Assembly (NCBI GenBank): GCA_937888905.1 | Contig: CALATA010000014.1 | Location: forward strand, 310,001 to 374,000 | Reading direction: 5' to 3' | Origin: Terrimonas sp937888905 | Lineage (GTDB): Bacteria; Bacteroidota; Bacteroidia; Chitinophagales; Chitinophagaceae | Length of the DNA stretch: 64,000 bases | Shown: piece by piece, positions 27,113 to 35,901 of the stretch | How the letters are laid out: every line of letters starts with the position of its first letter | How positions within the stretch are numbered: the stretch's first letter is position 1 | Notes under the pieces: model-generated | The model's database searches: none | What the model was told of the DNA's origin: nothing | What the model saw: only the letters and a program-made list of their open reading frames with translations | Translations under genes and position numbers: made by a program

Positions 27113-29110
27113 ATGGCTGTACAGACAGGTGAGAACGAACAGGCGCTGAGGAAAATTCTGGACATGACCAGGTTGATCAGTATCGTTATTTTAGTGATAC
27201 ACTTCTATTATTATTGCTATGCTGCCTTTCAGGAATGGGAGTTGAGCAGTACTTTCAGCGACCGTATTTTAGGTAATATTTACCGAACAGGTATCTTCAG
27301 CAACTTTGTTAAAAGCAAGCTGATTGCTTTAGGCTTTCTGGTGATTTCGCTGCTCGGAGCAAAAGGCCGGAAGGATGAGAAACTGAATTATAAAACAGCT
27401 TTCGCCTACCTCATAACGGGGCTGTTGCTCTATTTTGCCAGCTATCTTTCCATGATGCTTCAATTGCCTGCACAGGAGAAGACAATTGTTTATATAAGCA
27501 TTACCGCAATAGGTTTTTTACTGATACTTTCTGGAGGTACATTGCTTTCCCGGATCATTAAAAGCAAGTTCAACAACAAGGATATTTTTAACAAGGAAAA
27601 CGAGACGTTTCCGCAGGAAGAACGTTTACTGGAAAATGAATTTTCCATCAACCTGCCGGCACGCTACCGCCTTAAAAACAAGGTTCGCAATAGCTGGATA
27701 AATATCATTAACCCTTTCAGGGCGATAATGGTATTAGGTACTCCCGGTGCAGGTAAATCCTATTTCGTAATCAGGCACGTCATTACCCAACATATCCGTA
27801 AGGGGTTTACAATGTTTGTGTACGACTTTAAGTTCGATGATCTTTCAAGGATTGCCTACAATTCCTGGTTGAAAAACAAGCACAGGTACGCCAAGCCTCC
27901 GCGATTTTTTGTGATCAATTTTGACGACTTAACAAGAAGCCATCGGTGCAATCCTTTGGAGCCATCAGCCATGACCGATATTACTGATGCTGCGGAATCA
28001 GCCCGCACCATTTTAATGGGATTAAATAGAGAGTGGATAAAGCGTCAGGGCGATTTTTTCGTGGAATCGCCAATTAATTTCCTGACGGCTGTGATATGGT
28101 ATCTGAAGAAATATAAGGACGGAGAATTTTGCACGTTGCCACACGTCATAGAACTGATGCAGGCAGATTATGACAGCCTTTTTACATTGTTCAGAACCGA
28201 AGCTGCCAAAGAATGTGAGGTATTGATCAATCCGTTTTTGAATGCCTACCTGAATGATGTGATGGAACAATTAGAAGGACAGATAGCATCTGCTAAAGTG
28301 GCTATGGCAAGGCTTTCCTCACCGCAATTGTATTATGTTTTATCGGGCAATGACTTCAATCTCGATGTGAATAATCCTGATGATCCGAAGGTGGTTTGCA
28401 TGGGTAATAATCCGCAAAAGATACAGATCTATGGGGCGGTGCTTTCGCTTTATGTAACACGCCTTGTAAAGCAGGTCAATAAGAAAGGAAAATTGAAAAG
28501 CAGTTTGGTTTTTGACGAGTTCCCAACTATCTATTTGAACAACATGGATAGCCTTATAGCCACAGCAAGGAGCAACAAGGTTTCCACTTGCTTAGGTATT
28601 CAGGATTTCAGCCAGCTTCGTAAAGATTATGGCAGGGAGCAGGCAGATGTAATTATGAATATCACGGGCAACATTGTAGCCGGGCAAGTTACAGGTGATA
28701 CAGCCAAACAACTTTCCGAACGCTTCGGGAAAATCATGCAGGATAGGGAAAGTTATTCTATCAATAGCGGTGATACTTCTATCAGCCGCTCAAAGCAACT
28801 GGAAACCGCTATACCGCCTTCAAAAATATCTGCACTGAGTTCCGGTGAGTTCGTAGGCATGGTAGCTGACGATCCTGATAATAAAATAGACCTGAAAGCC
28901 TTCCATTGTGAAATTATCAATAACCACGATGCACTGAAAAGAGAGGAAGAAAGCTACAAGGAGATAGAGGTGATTCGCAAGCTGGATAACAGCATGGTAC
29001 AGCGTAATTATTTCCAGATAAAAGAAGATATACAGGACATTATTCAATCGGAAATGGAAAGGTTGCTGAATGATCCGGGATTAAGCCACTTAGTAATAAA
29101 AAAGACATGA
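27113..29110 (+). CDS. Type IV coupling protein (VirD4/TraG-like, MobC of Bacteroides type)
   Basis: 665 aa. Residues 1-150 hold several membrane helices, as in the YWFCY-type N-terminal domain of Bacteroidota coupling proteins. The ATPase part has Walker A GTPGAGKSYFV near residue 212 and Walker B SSLVFDEFPT, with the TraD/VirD4 C-terminal motif QVTGDTAKQLSERFGK. It should couple the relaxosome to a mating pore. No mating-pore genes follow, so transfer must depend on a helper element. Complete and undamaged. Confidence 0.85.
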   Translation: MAVQTGENEQALRKILDMTRLISIVILVIHFYYYCYAAFQEWELSSTFSDRILGNIYRTGIFSNFVKSKLIALGFLVISLLGAKGRKDEKLNYKTAFAYLITGLLLYFASYLSMMLQLPAQEKTIVYISITAIGFLLILSGGTLLSRIIKSKFNNKDIFNKENETFPQEERLLENEFSINLPARYRLKNKVRNSWINIINPFRAIMVLGTPGAGKSYFVIRHVITQHIRKGFTMFVYDFKFDDLSRIAYNSWLKNKHRYAKPPRFFVINFDDLTRSHRCNPLEPSAMTDITDAAESARTILMGLNREWIKRQGDFFVESPINFLTAVIWYLKKYKDGEFCTLPHVIELMQADYDSLFTLFRTEAAKECEVLINPFLNAYLNDVMEQLEGQIASAKVAMARLSSPQLYYVLSGNDFNLDVNNPDDPKVVCMGNNPQKIQIYGAVLSLYVTRLVKQVNKKGKLKSSLVFDEFPTIYLNNMDSLIATARSNKVSTCLGIQDFSQLRKDYGREQADVIMNITGNIVAGQVTGDTAKQLSERFGKIMQDRESYSINSGDTSISRSKQLETAIPPSKISALSSGEFVGMVADDPDNKIDLKAFHCEIINNHDALKREEESYKEIEVIRKLDNSMVQRNYFQIKEDIQDIIQSEMERLLNDPGLSHLVIKKT

Positions 29111-29163
29111 CTACAATTCGTTGGATCAAATCTTAACTTCTACATTTTATATCCTTTTTTCTG

Positions 29164-29376
29164 TCAGCAGCATGAAGTTCCTAATTGTTTTGGAGGACAT
29201 TTTACTGTTCCGTAACTGCAATAAACACAGCAGTCCCCCTGTTTCGGCTTTAATCTTGTCTTGCAGTTTTCGCATTCATAAAAAAACTGGCAAGCGTCTG
29301 TGGGCATTGTTTCTTCTTTTTGGTGTCTGCAATTAGGACAAATGATTACTGATTGAAGTATTGCTGTCTTGTTCAT
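29164..29376 (-). CDS. GDCCVxC-domain protein linked to mercury transport
   Basis: 70 aa. Two zinc-ribbon-like Cys pairs (CPNC and CENC) precede the signature GDCCVYCSYG and a C-terminal CC. The GDCCVxC family is known from mer-type operons and includes selenoproteins; here Cys codons are used. It probably handles Hg(II) or other soft metals in the cytoplasm after uptake. It is the last gene of a three-gene minus-strand operon with arsR-type and merTP genes, with a two-base gap to merTP. Confidence 0.8.
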   Translation of the reverse strand: MNKTAILQSVIICPNCRHQKEETMPTDACQFFYECENCKTRLKPKQGDCCVYCSYGTVKCPPKQLGTSCC

Positions 29377-29378
29377 TT

Positions 29379-29996
29379 TTATTTGTTGATGATGGTGGAT
29401 GAAATTACTTTATATCCGATGTTGTTTATAATATTTGAAAGACTGTCAACTGATGTTTTTGAATTGTCAAACTTTACGATTGCATTTGCATTTTTATAAT
29501 AAGTGTTTGCTTCAATTACTCCATCCACCTTTGAAAGTGCGCCGTTAATGTGTGCTGTACAACCTTCACAGTCCATTCCATTAATGTTTAATTGAACCGT
29601 TGCTATATTGCTTTTGTCAACTACAATCACTTTTGCTTTTTGTGGCTTTGGATAAAATATTTTTGCATAGTATGGAAATGCCATTAGCAATCCAGAAACA
29701 ACAGTAACGATAACTAAAAACGATTTTGATTGCCAAAATGATTTTTTATTGTCAGCCTCACAGTCGCAGCCAACTTGTTTTTGTGGTTTTATTTTTTGAT
29801 ACCACGCAAATGTAAAAACTGCAATTGTCAAACCGATTAAATATGGACGATACGGCTCAACCCACGAAAATGATGAAGCAAATCCGCTTGCACCACCTAA
29901 GAAAGCTAAAACAGGTGTGATGCAGCAAAGAGAAGCTGCAACTGCTGCCAACAGTCCAGCAATCCAGCCTTTACTATTTTTTATTGTCGTTGTCAT
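29379..29996 (-). CDS. merTP: MerTP fused mercuric ion transporter
   Basis: 205 aa. The MerT part has three hydrophobic helices, with the paired Cys SLCCITP in helix 1 and a second pair (GCDCEAD) in the loop. The MerP-like C-terminal domain carries GMDCEGC, the Hg-binding motif of the heavy-metal-associated fold. Together they would pass Hg(II) from periplasm to cytoplasm. The start overlaps the stop of the ArsR-type gene by four bases. No merA reductase is present in this operon, so detoxification must rely on another protein. Confidence 0.85.
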   Translation of the reverse strand: MTTTIKNSKGWIAGLLAAVAASLCCITPVLAFLGGASGFASSFSWVEPYRPYLIGLTIAVFTFAWYQKIKPQKQVGCDCEADNKKSFWQSKSFLVIVTVVSGLLMAFPYYAKIFYPKPQKAKVIVVDKSNIATVQLNINGMDCEGCTAHINGALSKVDGVIEANTYYKNANAIVKFDNSKTSVDSLSNIINNIGYKVISSTIINK

Positions 29997-30370
29997 ACTG
30001 TCACCAAATTTTGTTGATTGATTATTTTAAAGAACGATCTTAATACTTTTAAATGTTTATTGTGTAGTGAATAGAAAATGGTTTGTCCTTGTTTTCTGGC
30101 TTCAATAATATTCCCGTCTTTTAGCTTTCGTAAATGTTGGGACACGGCAGGAATACTCATTCCCAAAATATCACTTAGGTCGCAAGGACAAAGTTCGTTT
30201 TCCTCTTCAAGCAGAAATAGTATCTTCAGTCGTACTTCATTTCCTGCCAAAGCAAGAACCTGTACTAATTGTAAAAATGATTTCGAGTTAGTCTTTAATT
30301 TTTCTCGGCAACTTTTAATTTGGTCTATGTCCGCCTGTAACCTGATGCAAGTATCGTTTGTCATTGTCAA
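29993..30370 (-). CDS. ArsR/SmtB-family metal-responsive repressor
   Basis: 125 aa. Winged-helix protein with the metal-binding alpha-3 motif ELCPCDLSD, recognition helix SIPAVSQHLRKLKDGNI, and wing RKQGQTIFYSL. A Cys pair in that motif is typical of ArsR-type sensors of As(III) or Hg(II)/soft metals. It is the first gene of the operon; binding of metal would release it from the dyad at 30388-30405. The start could also be six bases later, at MTNDTC. Confidence 0.85.
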   Translation of the reverse strand: MTMTNDTCIRLQADIDQIKSCREKLKTNSKSFLQLVQVLALAGNEVRLKILFLLEEENELCPCDLSDILGMSIPAVSQHLRKLKDGNIIEARKQGQTIFYSLHNKHLKVLRSFFKIINQQNLVTV

Positions 30371-30384
30371 ATTTGTTTGCGAGG

Positions 30385-30415
30385 CAAAAGTAATAAATGT
30401 TACTTATTTAAGCAA
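30385..30415 (-). promoter_or_regulatory. Promoter and operator of the ArsR-merTP operon
   Basis: On the minus strand, a TTG (30415-30413), a 20-base spacer and TACTTTTG (30392-30385) form a good Bacteroidota promoter. An inverted repeat AAGTAA-6-TTACTT (30388-30405) overlaps the -7 box, an ideal site for an ArsR repressor that blocks its own promoter. Start codon is 15 bases downstream of the box. Confidence 0.65.
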
Positions 30416-30479
30416 ATACTTAAATATTAATATTAACAATTTAACACTTTGTATCTTAAAGTGTAGCAAAAGATAACGT

Positions 30480-30870
30480 AATCCGCGTAGCCTACTACAA
30501 GTCACCTTTAAAAACATGTTTTTTTTAAAAAGGGCATGTCCCTTCGGGTCGGTCATTCCAGGGTACGCCTCGCTTCCGTCCCTTCTTTGTCGTGACCGGC
30601 TCGTTCCTCACCGCCTTACATCCCCCTCATGCTTTACTATACAAGAGAATAACAAGCCTGATTGGTTGAGATAGCAACCAACCTGCTTTGGCATTTTCCA
30701 ACGAAACGGGTAAAAAGGCAGCTAAGATAGTTACGCCTTCGTTGCTACGAGCGCATAATGCTGCGCTGCGCTTGCACCCTTCGGGACTTATAGCTCTCCG
30801 CGCCTCCGGCTACACTCTGTCGCTGCTTTCTTTTTTACCGTTTTTTCTTTTGGAAAAATGCTTTTAGGGC
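30480..30870. other. Non-coding gap between merTP operon and SSB gene
   Basis: About 390 bases without a plausible gene on either strand. It is richer in G and C than its neighbours and contains short repeated words such as CCTTCGGG (near 30540 and 30776). Its place, at the junction of the cargo and the SSB/PRTRC block, would suit a cis-acting site, but no iterons or clear hairpins were identified. Confidence 0.3.
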
Positions 30871-30924
30871 AAGCGGGTGAAAAAAGAAGTAAACAAAATG
30901 GTTTCACAATTAAAATTAAAAATC

Positions 30925-31314
30925 ATGAACATCATTGGCAGATTAACGAGGGACGCACAAATCAGCACCTTGCCGAGCGACAAACAGGTAGTGAATTTTT
31001 CCGTAGCAGTGAATGACAGCTACCGTAACAAACAGGGCGAACGAGTGGAACACACCGAGTATTTCAACTGTGCCTACTGGATTTCAACAAATGTAGCAAA
31101 GGTACTCACCAAAGGAACATTGGTAGAACTCAACGGCAGGGTGAGTGCAAGAGCATGGATTGGTGGAGATGGTGGGGCACATGCAGCACTCAATTTCCAT
31201 ACATCAAAAATCAAATTGTATGGAGGCGGTAAACGGTCTGAAACCGTAGCAGGTGGTAACAGAAACGACTCCGCAGTACCTGCAAACAATGGCACAGACG
31301 ATTTGCCTTTCTAA
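30925..31314 (+). CDS. ssb: Single-stranded DNA-binding protein
   Basis: 129 aa from the ATG at 30925 (MNIIGRLTRDAQISTLPSDK), preferred because it starts right at the OB-fold; an upstream in-frame ATG at 30877 would add 16 basic residues. The OB-fold continues with FSVAVNDSY and YFNCAYW, and the tail ends in DDLPF, the acidic tip that binds SSB partners. This element-borne copy would protect the transferred single strand. It heads the SSB/DUF932/PRTRC gene block. Confidence 0.85.
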   Translation: MNIIGRLTRDAQISTLPSDKQVVNFSVAVNDSYRNKQGERVEHTEYFNCAYWISTNVAKVLTKGTLVELNGRVSARAWIGGDGGAHAALNFHTSKIKLYGGGKRSETVAGGNRNDSAVPANNGTDDLPF

Positions 31315-31353
31315 TCATTCATTTTCATTTATCAACTTTTAAAAATTACAATC

Positions 31354-32427
31354 ATGGCACATAATCTTAATTATAACGAACGTACAGGCAAATACAGCTT
31401 CTTTAGCGTGCAGCAGAAAGCATGGCACAATTTGGGACAGATAGTAGAGCAATATCCCACCAGTGCCGAAGCTATCAAATACGCAGGGCTTGATTTCGAG
31501 GTTATCAAATCTCCCTTATATACTCGTGGCACAGGCATCAGTATAAGTGATGATGGTGAAATAAAAGAAGGTGGTAACATTTTGTTGCCCGACAATTTCG
31601 CAACTATGCGTACCGATACCAATACGGTTTTTGGCGTAGTAGGAAAAGATTACCAAATAGTACAAAATGCAGATGCCTTTGCCTTTTTCGATGCTATTGT
31701 AGGTGGTGGTGATGGTATCCTGTATCAAACAGCAGGTGCATTAGGAAACGGAGAGCGCATATTTATTACGGCTAAACTCCCTGACTATATCCGAGTAGGT
31801 AACGGTGATGATGTTACAGAAAAATACATCTTCCTGACCACCTCACATGATGGTACGGGAAGTATTACCGCAGCGTTTACACCTGTACGTATCGTTTGTC
31901 AAAACACTCTCAATGCAGCATTGGGAAATATGTCCAACGTGGTACGTATTCGCCACACGTCAGGTGCAAAACAACGTTTGGAAAATGCTCATAAAGTAAT
32001 GGGACTGGCTAATCAGCTAAGTGTACAACTGGAGGGCATATTCAATCAATGGACAAAGGTGCGTATCTGTGATGAAGAAGTAAAGAAACTTATCCAACTG
32101 GCACTTTGCCCCAACAAGGAAACATTGGACGCACTCAAAAAAGGTGCAGAGGATGAACTGTCAACCGTTTTTAAAAATACGGTGGAAGATGCCTTTGCCT
32201 ATGCAATGATGGCAGATACCCAACAGTTGAATACTACCAAAGGAACAGTGTTCGGGGCATACAATGCGGTAACAGGTTACTATCAGAATGTACGCAATTA
32301 CAAGGACGATGAAAGCAAACTGCAATCCATTGTAATGGGAGGCACAGCACAGGCTAAAGCACAACGAGCATTTGAATTGTGCAGCCAGTTTGCAAAAGAC
32401 GGAGCAGACGTGCTTGCACTGAGCTAA
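31354..32427 (+). CDS. DUF932 phage/plasmid-like protein
   Basis: 357 aa. Its start (MAHNLNYNERTGKYSFFSVQ) and the segments AWHNLGQIVEQYPT, FGVVGKDYQIVQN and AAFTPVRIVCQNTLNAAL match the DUF932/TIGR03299 phage-plasmid family. Function is unknown, but these proteins travel with plasmids and integrative elements. It lies 39 bases after ssb and 56 bases before the next gene. Confidence 0.8.
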   Translation: MAHNLNYNERTGKYSFFSVQQKAWHNLGQIVEQYPTSAEAIKYAGLDFEVIKSPLYTRGTGISISDDGEIKEGGNILLPDNFATMRTDTNTVFGVVGKDYQIVQNADAFAFFDAIVGGGDGILYQTAGALGNGERIFITAKLPDYIRVGNGDDVTEKYIFLTTSHDGTGSITAAFTPVRIVCQNTLNAALGNMSNVVRIRHTSGAKQRLENAHKVMGLANQLSVQLEGIFNQWTKVRICDEEVKKLIQLALCPNKETLDALKKGAEDELSTVFKNTVEDAFAYAMMADTQQLNTTKGTVFGAYNAVTGYYQNVRNYKDDESKLQSIVMGGTAQAKAQRAFELCSQFAKDGADVLALS

Positions 32428-32483
32428 AGTAACAGGACAGGCAGCAATGCCTGTCCTTATTATCCACTTACAAAAACAAGTAT

Positions 32484-32861
32484 ATGAAACCGTTAGATAA
32501 TTTGATAAACATAGAGAAGGCAAAATTGCTGCACGAACTATTTCCGCAGGAAATTCCTGCCTTACTGGAATACACCGACAATATGTGCCTTGCCATACAG
32601 GAGGACGAACAGTTGATACGCAGCCAGTGGGAAAACGGGTTGCTAACAGTAGAAGCCTGGCTATCCTTTGTTGAGGAAGTCAGGAACAAGATAAATAAGT
32701 ATGGGAAACGTCTGCATACTCACAGCCGCTTATTTGCAGACCAACTTTTTGCTGGCTATGTCGCATTGTATATGGTGCATTGTATGACCTTATATACTAC
32801 TGTAAGGAAGCATAGCAATCCCAAGTTTACATTAGCCATAGACCTATTATTTAACCCATAA
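32484..32861 (+). CDS. Hypothetical protein of the PRTRC-containing element
   Basis: 125 aa, soluble and helical (KAKLLHELFPQEIPALLEYT; WENGLLTVEAWLSFVEEVRN) with a mildly hydrophobic part near 88-105. No family recognised. Its position within a continuous plus-strand block from ssb to the ThiF gene points to a role in maintenance of the element. Confidence 0.6.
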   Translation: MKPLDNLINIEKAKLLHELFPQEIPALLEYTDNMCLAIQEDEQLIRSQWENGLLTVEAWLSFVEEVRNKINKYGKRLHTHSRLFADQLFAGYVALYMVHCMTLYTTVRKHSNPKFTLAIDLLFNP

Positions 32862-32872
32862 AATACAAGGTT

Positions 32873-33106
32873 ATGGAAGCGTTGATAAAACTATTACAGG
32901 CAATGTCTTATCCGACTATGGTTTTTGTCGGTTTGGCAATCAGGCTCTTTGTCGGTATGCGACAATTCAACCGAAGGGGCTTAGGTGGATTGCAGCATTT
33001 CAATAACTATTTAGTGGGTTTAATCACACTTGCGATAGAATGGATGCTGAAGTGGGCAGCATTAGCCCTTTTGCTGTGGGGATTGTGGGGATGGCTGTTT
33101 AGATAA
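32873..33106 (+). CDS. Small membrane protein of the PRTRC-containing element
   Basis: 77 aa. Two hydrophobic stretches, one near the N-terminus (MSYPTMVFVGLAIRLFVGM) and one at the C-terminus (WAALALLLWGLWGWLF), flank a polar middle. It starts 11 bases after the previous gene. No known domain. Confidence 0.6.
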   Translation: MEALIKLLQAMSYPTMVFVGLAIRLFVGMRQFNRRGLGGLQHFNNYLVGLITLAIEWMLKWAALALLLWGLWGWLFR

Positions 33107-33171
33107 CGTAGCACGGAATAAAACTATACAGGACTGTACAGAAATTCTTTTTAACAAAAAAACATTTGACA

Positions 33172-33765
33172 ATGGAAACGACAAATTTTTTCAGCAGCAT
33201 AGCTGCATTGAATATAACAGGCGACCTGCAAGTAACGATACGGAAAGGAGCAGAAAGTAACTGGATAGTATCGGTTATGCTCAACAATGAGCAGTGCGGG
33301 GACGATGCAAGGAAACTGATACCGCCCCTCAATCTAAGAGGAAGTGCCGAAGAACTGGACAACGGTTTCTTTGAACGAATAACAACACCCATACGGACCG
33401 TTTCAGGTTTAATGGTGGACATGGAAGGCTTCATGAAACAGTTGGAAGAAGTGAAAAAGCAATCTGCTATGGAAAAAGAAAAGACAGACAGGGAGCGAAA
33501 GGAAAAAGAAGCCAAAGAGAAGAAATACAGGGAGGCGATGCAAAAAGTAGATGAACTGGAAAAAGAAGGAAAGCACAGGGACGCATGGATGAAAGTACCT
33601 GACCCTTCAGAATATCCCGAACAGGCAGAAGCCATACGCAAACGAAAATCATCCTTATCCTTAAAGTTTGCCCCGGACCTGTTTGGTGCAACTGCAACAC
33701 CCGTAACTGATGAACAGCCACAAAGCGTTGAAGCGAATGTTGAGGAAGAAGAAATAAATCAATAA
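33172..33765 (+). CDS. PRTRC system protein E
   Basis: 197 aa from the ATG at 33172; the TTG two codons upstream is not needed. It begins METTNFFSSIAALNITGDLQ and has an N-terminal domain (VTIRKGAESNWIVSVMLNN) followed by a long charged coiled coil of Lys and Glu (about 100-150). This matches the PRTRC protein E layout. PRTRC stands for ParB-related, ThiF-related cassette, a set found on plasmids and integrative elements with no established function. It is followed by protein C after 18 bases. Confidence 0.7.
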   Translation: METTNFFSSIAALNITGDLQVTIRKGAESNWIVSVMLNNEQCGDDARKLIPPLNLRGSAEELDNGFFERITTPIRTVSGLMVDMEGFMKQLEEVKKQSAMEKEKTDRERKEKEAKEKKYREAMQKVDELEKEGKHRDAWMKVPDPSEYPEQAEAIRKRKSSLSLKFAPDLFGATATPVTDEQPQSVEANVEEEEINQ

Positions 33766-33783
33766 CCTGTAAAACGAGAAGTC

Positions 33784-34002
33784 ATGTTAATAGCAAAGCA
33801 TTTAGACAGGATTTTCCTGCTCAAAGAAAACGGAACGGATATAAGGCTTACAGACCCTGAACCTTCATGGAGCGTGGAAGCGGTGATGAACTTCTATGCC
33901 AATACCTATCCAGTACTCACCACCGCCAAAATATCTGCACCACGAATTGAAGATGATACGGTGCAGTATCGTTTTGAAAGCGTCATGGGAACAAAAGGTT
34001 AA
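33784..34002 (+). CDS. PRTRC system protein C
   Basis: 72 aa. Small protein with the pattern RIFLLKENGTDIRLTDPEPS and WSVEAVMNFYANTYPVLTTA typical of PRTRC protein C. The C-terminal VQYRFESVMGTKG is also characteristic. No catalytic motif. It resembles the small Ub-like partners found beside ThiF/E1-like proteins in length (about 72 aa) and in ending with a Gly, which is suggestive but not proof. Confidence 0.75.
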   Translation: MLIAKHLDRIFLLKENGTDIRLTDPEPSWSVEAVMNFYANTYPVLTTAKISAPRIEDDTVQYRFESVMGTKG

Positions 34003-34019
34003 TCTTAAAATTTAAAGCA

Positions 34020-35174
34020 ATGGAATATGCAACACAATATTATATCGGGCATCATTCAAATGCCCCAAAAGCAAAGGCAAAGAAAACTCTACAAGCAGTT
34101 GGGAGAGTTCACAGCATGGGTACAAAGGACAAAAGATGCACACGAAATAAGCAAGGACAAACGGAAGTCAGTACCACAACAGATGTTGCCAATGGTTTTT
34201 TAAGAACCACCTTCCTGCCTAAACTGGAGGCGATGAAAACGGTACAACCTGCTACGGAAGTGGAGAAAATAGAAACTGATTTTTATTGCTCCCTGTGTGC
34301 AGTTGCCAGGCATTACAACGGCTTCGAGCCTATGGATACAAGGACGTTTGGCTATCCCTACAATATCGCCCTTTCTGTATGGGAAGTGGATAACCATTTA
34401 AAACGGAACATTAGAAACTGGAATTGCTTGCGTTTGGTACAGGACGATAAGGGAAAGACCTTTTTTATAAGCGAGGAACAATACAATACTGGAACAACCT
34501 TGTTTTATATTCCCGTTATACCGTTATATAAAATGCTCAAAGACCCGAAGACAAAAAGAGCAGCCCGATTATTATTATCCGTATTTGCTTATCTGTATCA
34601 TGTAGCTGATATACCTTATTACAGGCAGGAGGATGCTTACCTCTATTGGCAATACGAAATGATTGCCGATTGGATTGAACAGGACGATGAAGCAGAATTG
34701 GACAGCCGTAAAGAGGAATTAAAGGTTGCTCAATGGTGCGGTGAAAAGATGGAGCAGAAAATATTCAACCGTAAAAACCTTGATGTGTTTGCAGAACGGA
34801 TAAAGGCATTTATACCTACAAACGATTTTGAACAGGAGTGCCTGAATGTAGCAAAGGGAATGTTTGCACTTTATACTGATTATCCTGCAACAACGGTTTT
34901 CCAAAACGCAAAATATGTACAGGATGAAGAAGAACAGGAGGACGAAGTAATTGCAATGAGGAAATATATCTCGTTTATAGCCGATGTAAAGGGATGGCTA
35001 TATGAAACGGTTGCTGAAAGTGTAAACAATGAGTTCAATGAATGTGGTACAACAGAAGAACCTACCATATTAAAAAAGTTTAACGGTACAGCAATCACCG
35101 ATTGCAGTCTTGAATTTGAAAACAGGTTATTCCCATTGATAGACGATTTATGTTACCTGCTGAATAACGATTAA
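34020..35174 (+). CDS. Large PRTRC-associated protein (possibly PRTRC protein F)
   Basis: 384 aa, soluble. The body contains YCSLCAVARHYNGFEPMDT, a tyrosine-rich helical region (LLLSVFAYLYHVADIPYYRQ) and acidic segments (YVQDEEEQEDEV). Its place between proteins C and B fits PRTRC protein F, but the family match is by context and is less certain than for its neighbours. The first 60 residues are Lys-rich and are also open in a second frame (from ATG 34027), so the exact N-terminus is uncertain. Confidence 0.5.
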   Translation: MEYATQYYIGHHSNAPKAKAKKTLQAVGRVHSMGTKDKRCTRNKQGQTEVSTTTDVANGFLRTTFLPKLEAMKTVQPATEVEKIETDFYCSLCAVARHYNGFEPMDTRTFGYPYNIALSVWEVDNHLKRNIRNWNCLRLVQDDKGKTFFISEEQYNTGTTLFYIPVIPLYKMLKDPKTKRAARLLLSVFAYLYHVADIPYYRQEDAYLYWQYEMIADWIEQDDEAELDSRKEELKVAQWCGEKMEQKIFNRKNLDVFAERIKAFIPTNDFEQECLNVAKGMFALYTDYPATTVFQNAKYVQDEEEQEDEVIAMRKYISFIADVKGWLYETVAESVNNEFNECGTTEEPTILKKFNGTAITDCSLEFENRLFPLIDDLCYLLNND

Positions 35175-35184
35175 AATAATTACT

Positions 35185-35901
35185 ATGAAAGATGTAATGG
35201 AAAATATCGGCAAACTTTACCATCCTAAAACGGCTTTGGTATTTTATGAAGCAAAAGGAATGAATGTAGAAGTCTATGTAGAGTATTTTGATATGGATAA
35301 GAATGGTAGTCCCATTAATGCACATCCCCTAACCGTTAAGGAAGCACAGCGTTTATCAAAAGCACTGGACACAACGGGCGAAAGGAACAAGGCTTTTCTG
35401 AAACCTAAAAGCATTATCGCTGCAAATATCCTTTACACAGACCCATCTGAAAACGGCTTTGTGATGTGGTTTACAAAGGCGACCTGTAAAAATCTCTTTT
35501 TCGTTGAAGGGTTAGGCATTTCAAATGGTAATGCGAGCGTACCCGCATTACTTTGGATAGCCAACAAAGAAAAGCTGTATATCTATGCCCTGAAAAGTGA
35601 CAGGAGGCCGACCGAAACCACACCACTTTATCATGCTCCGTTTTTCAATGTCTATGTAGAAGGAAATGTATGTATGGGTACGGTGGATGTCAATATCAGG
35701 AGGTCAGCGTCATTAGAGGAATTTACAGCCGCATGGGAAGCCTATTTCTTTAACAGCTATTTCAGTCACCTGATGCAAAATCATAACCCCATACACGGTA
35801 ACTGTGTGAGCCTATGGAAGAAGCTGCGGAAGACTGGAGAGCCATTTCCGAAAGAGGTATTGAAAAAGACAGACAGGACAATAAAAAATATACTACGATG
35901 A
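35185..35901 (+). CDS. PRTRC system protein B
   Basis: 238 aa. Features of the family include PKTALVFYEAKGMNVEVYVE at the start, LYTDPSENGFVMWFTKAT in the middle and CMGTVDVNI with WEAYFFNSYFSHL near the end. Its role in the cassette is unknown. It ends in ATGA, overlapping the start of the ThiF gene by four bases, which implies translational coupling between the two. Confidence 0.8.
   Translation: MKDVMENIGKLYHPKTALVFYEAKGMNVEVYVEYFDMDKNGSPINAHPLTVKEAQRLSKALDTTGERNKAFLKPKSIIAANILYTDPSENGFVMWFTKATCKNLFFVEGLGISNGNASVPALLWIANKEKLYIYALKSDRRPTETTPLYHAPFFNVYVEGNVCMGTVDVNIRRSASLEEFTAAWEAYFFNSYFSHLMQNHNPIHGNCVSLWKKLRKTGEPFPKEVLKKTDRTIKNILR

Noticed and set aside
35814..35897. N-terminal extension of the ThiF protein from 35814
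   Set aside because: It lies inside protein B and lacks the family start; the ATG at 35898 gives the usual N-terminus and an ATGA overlap.
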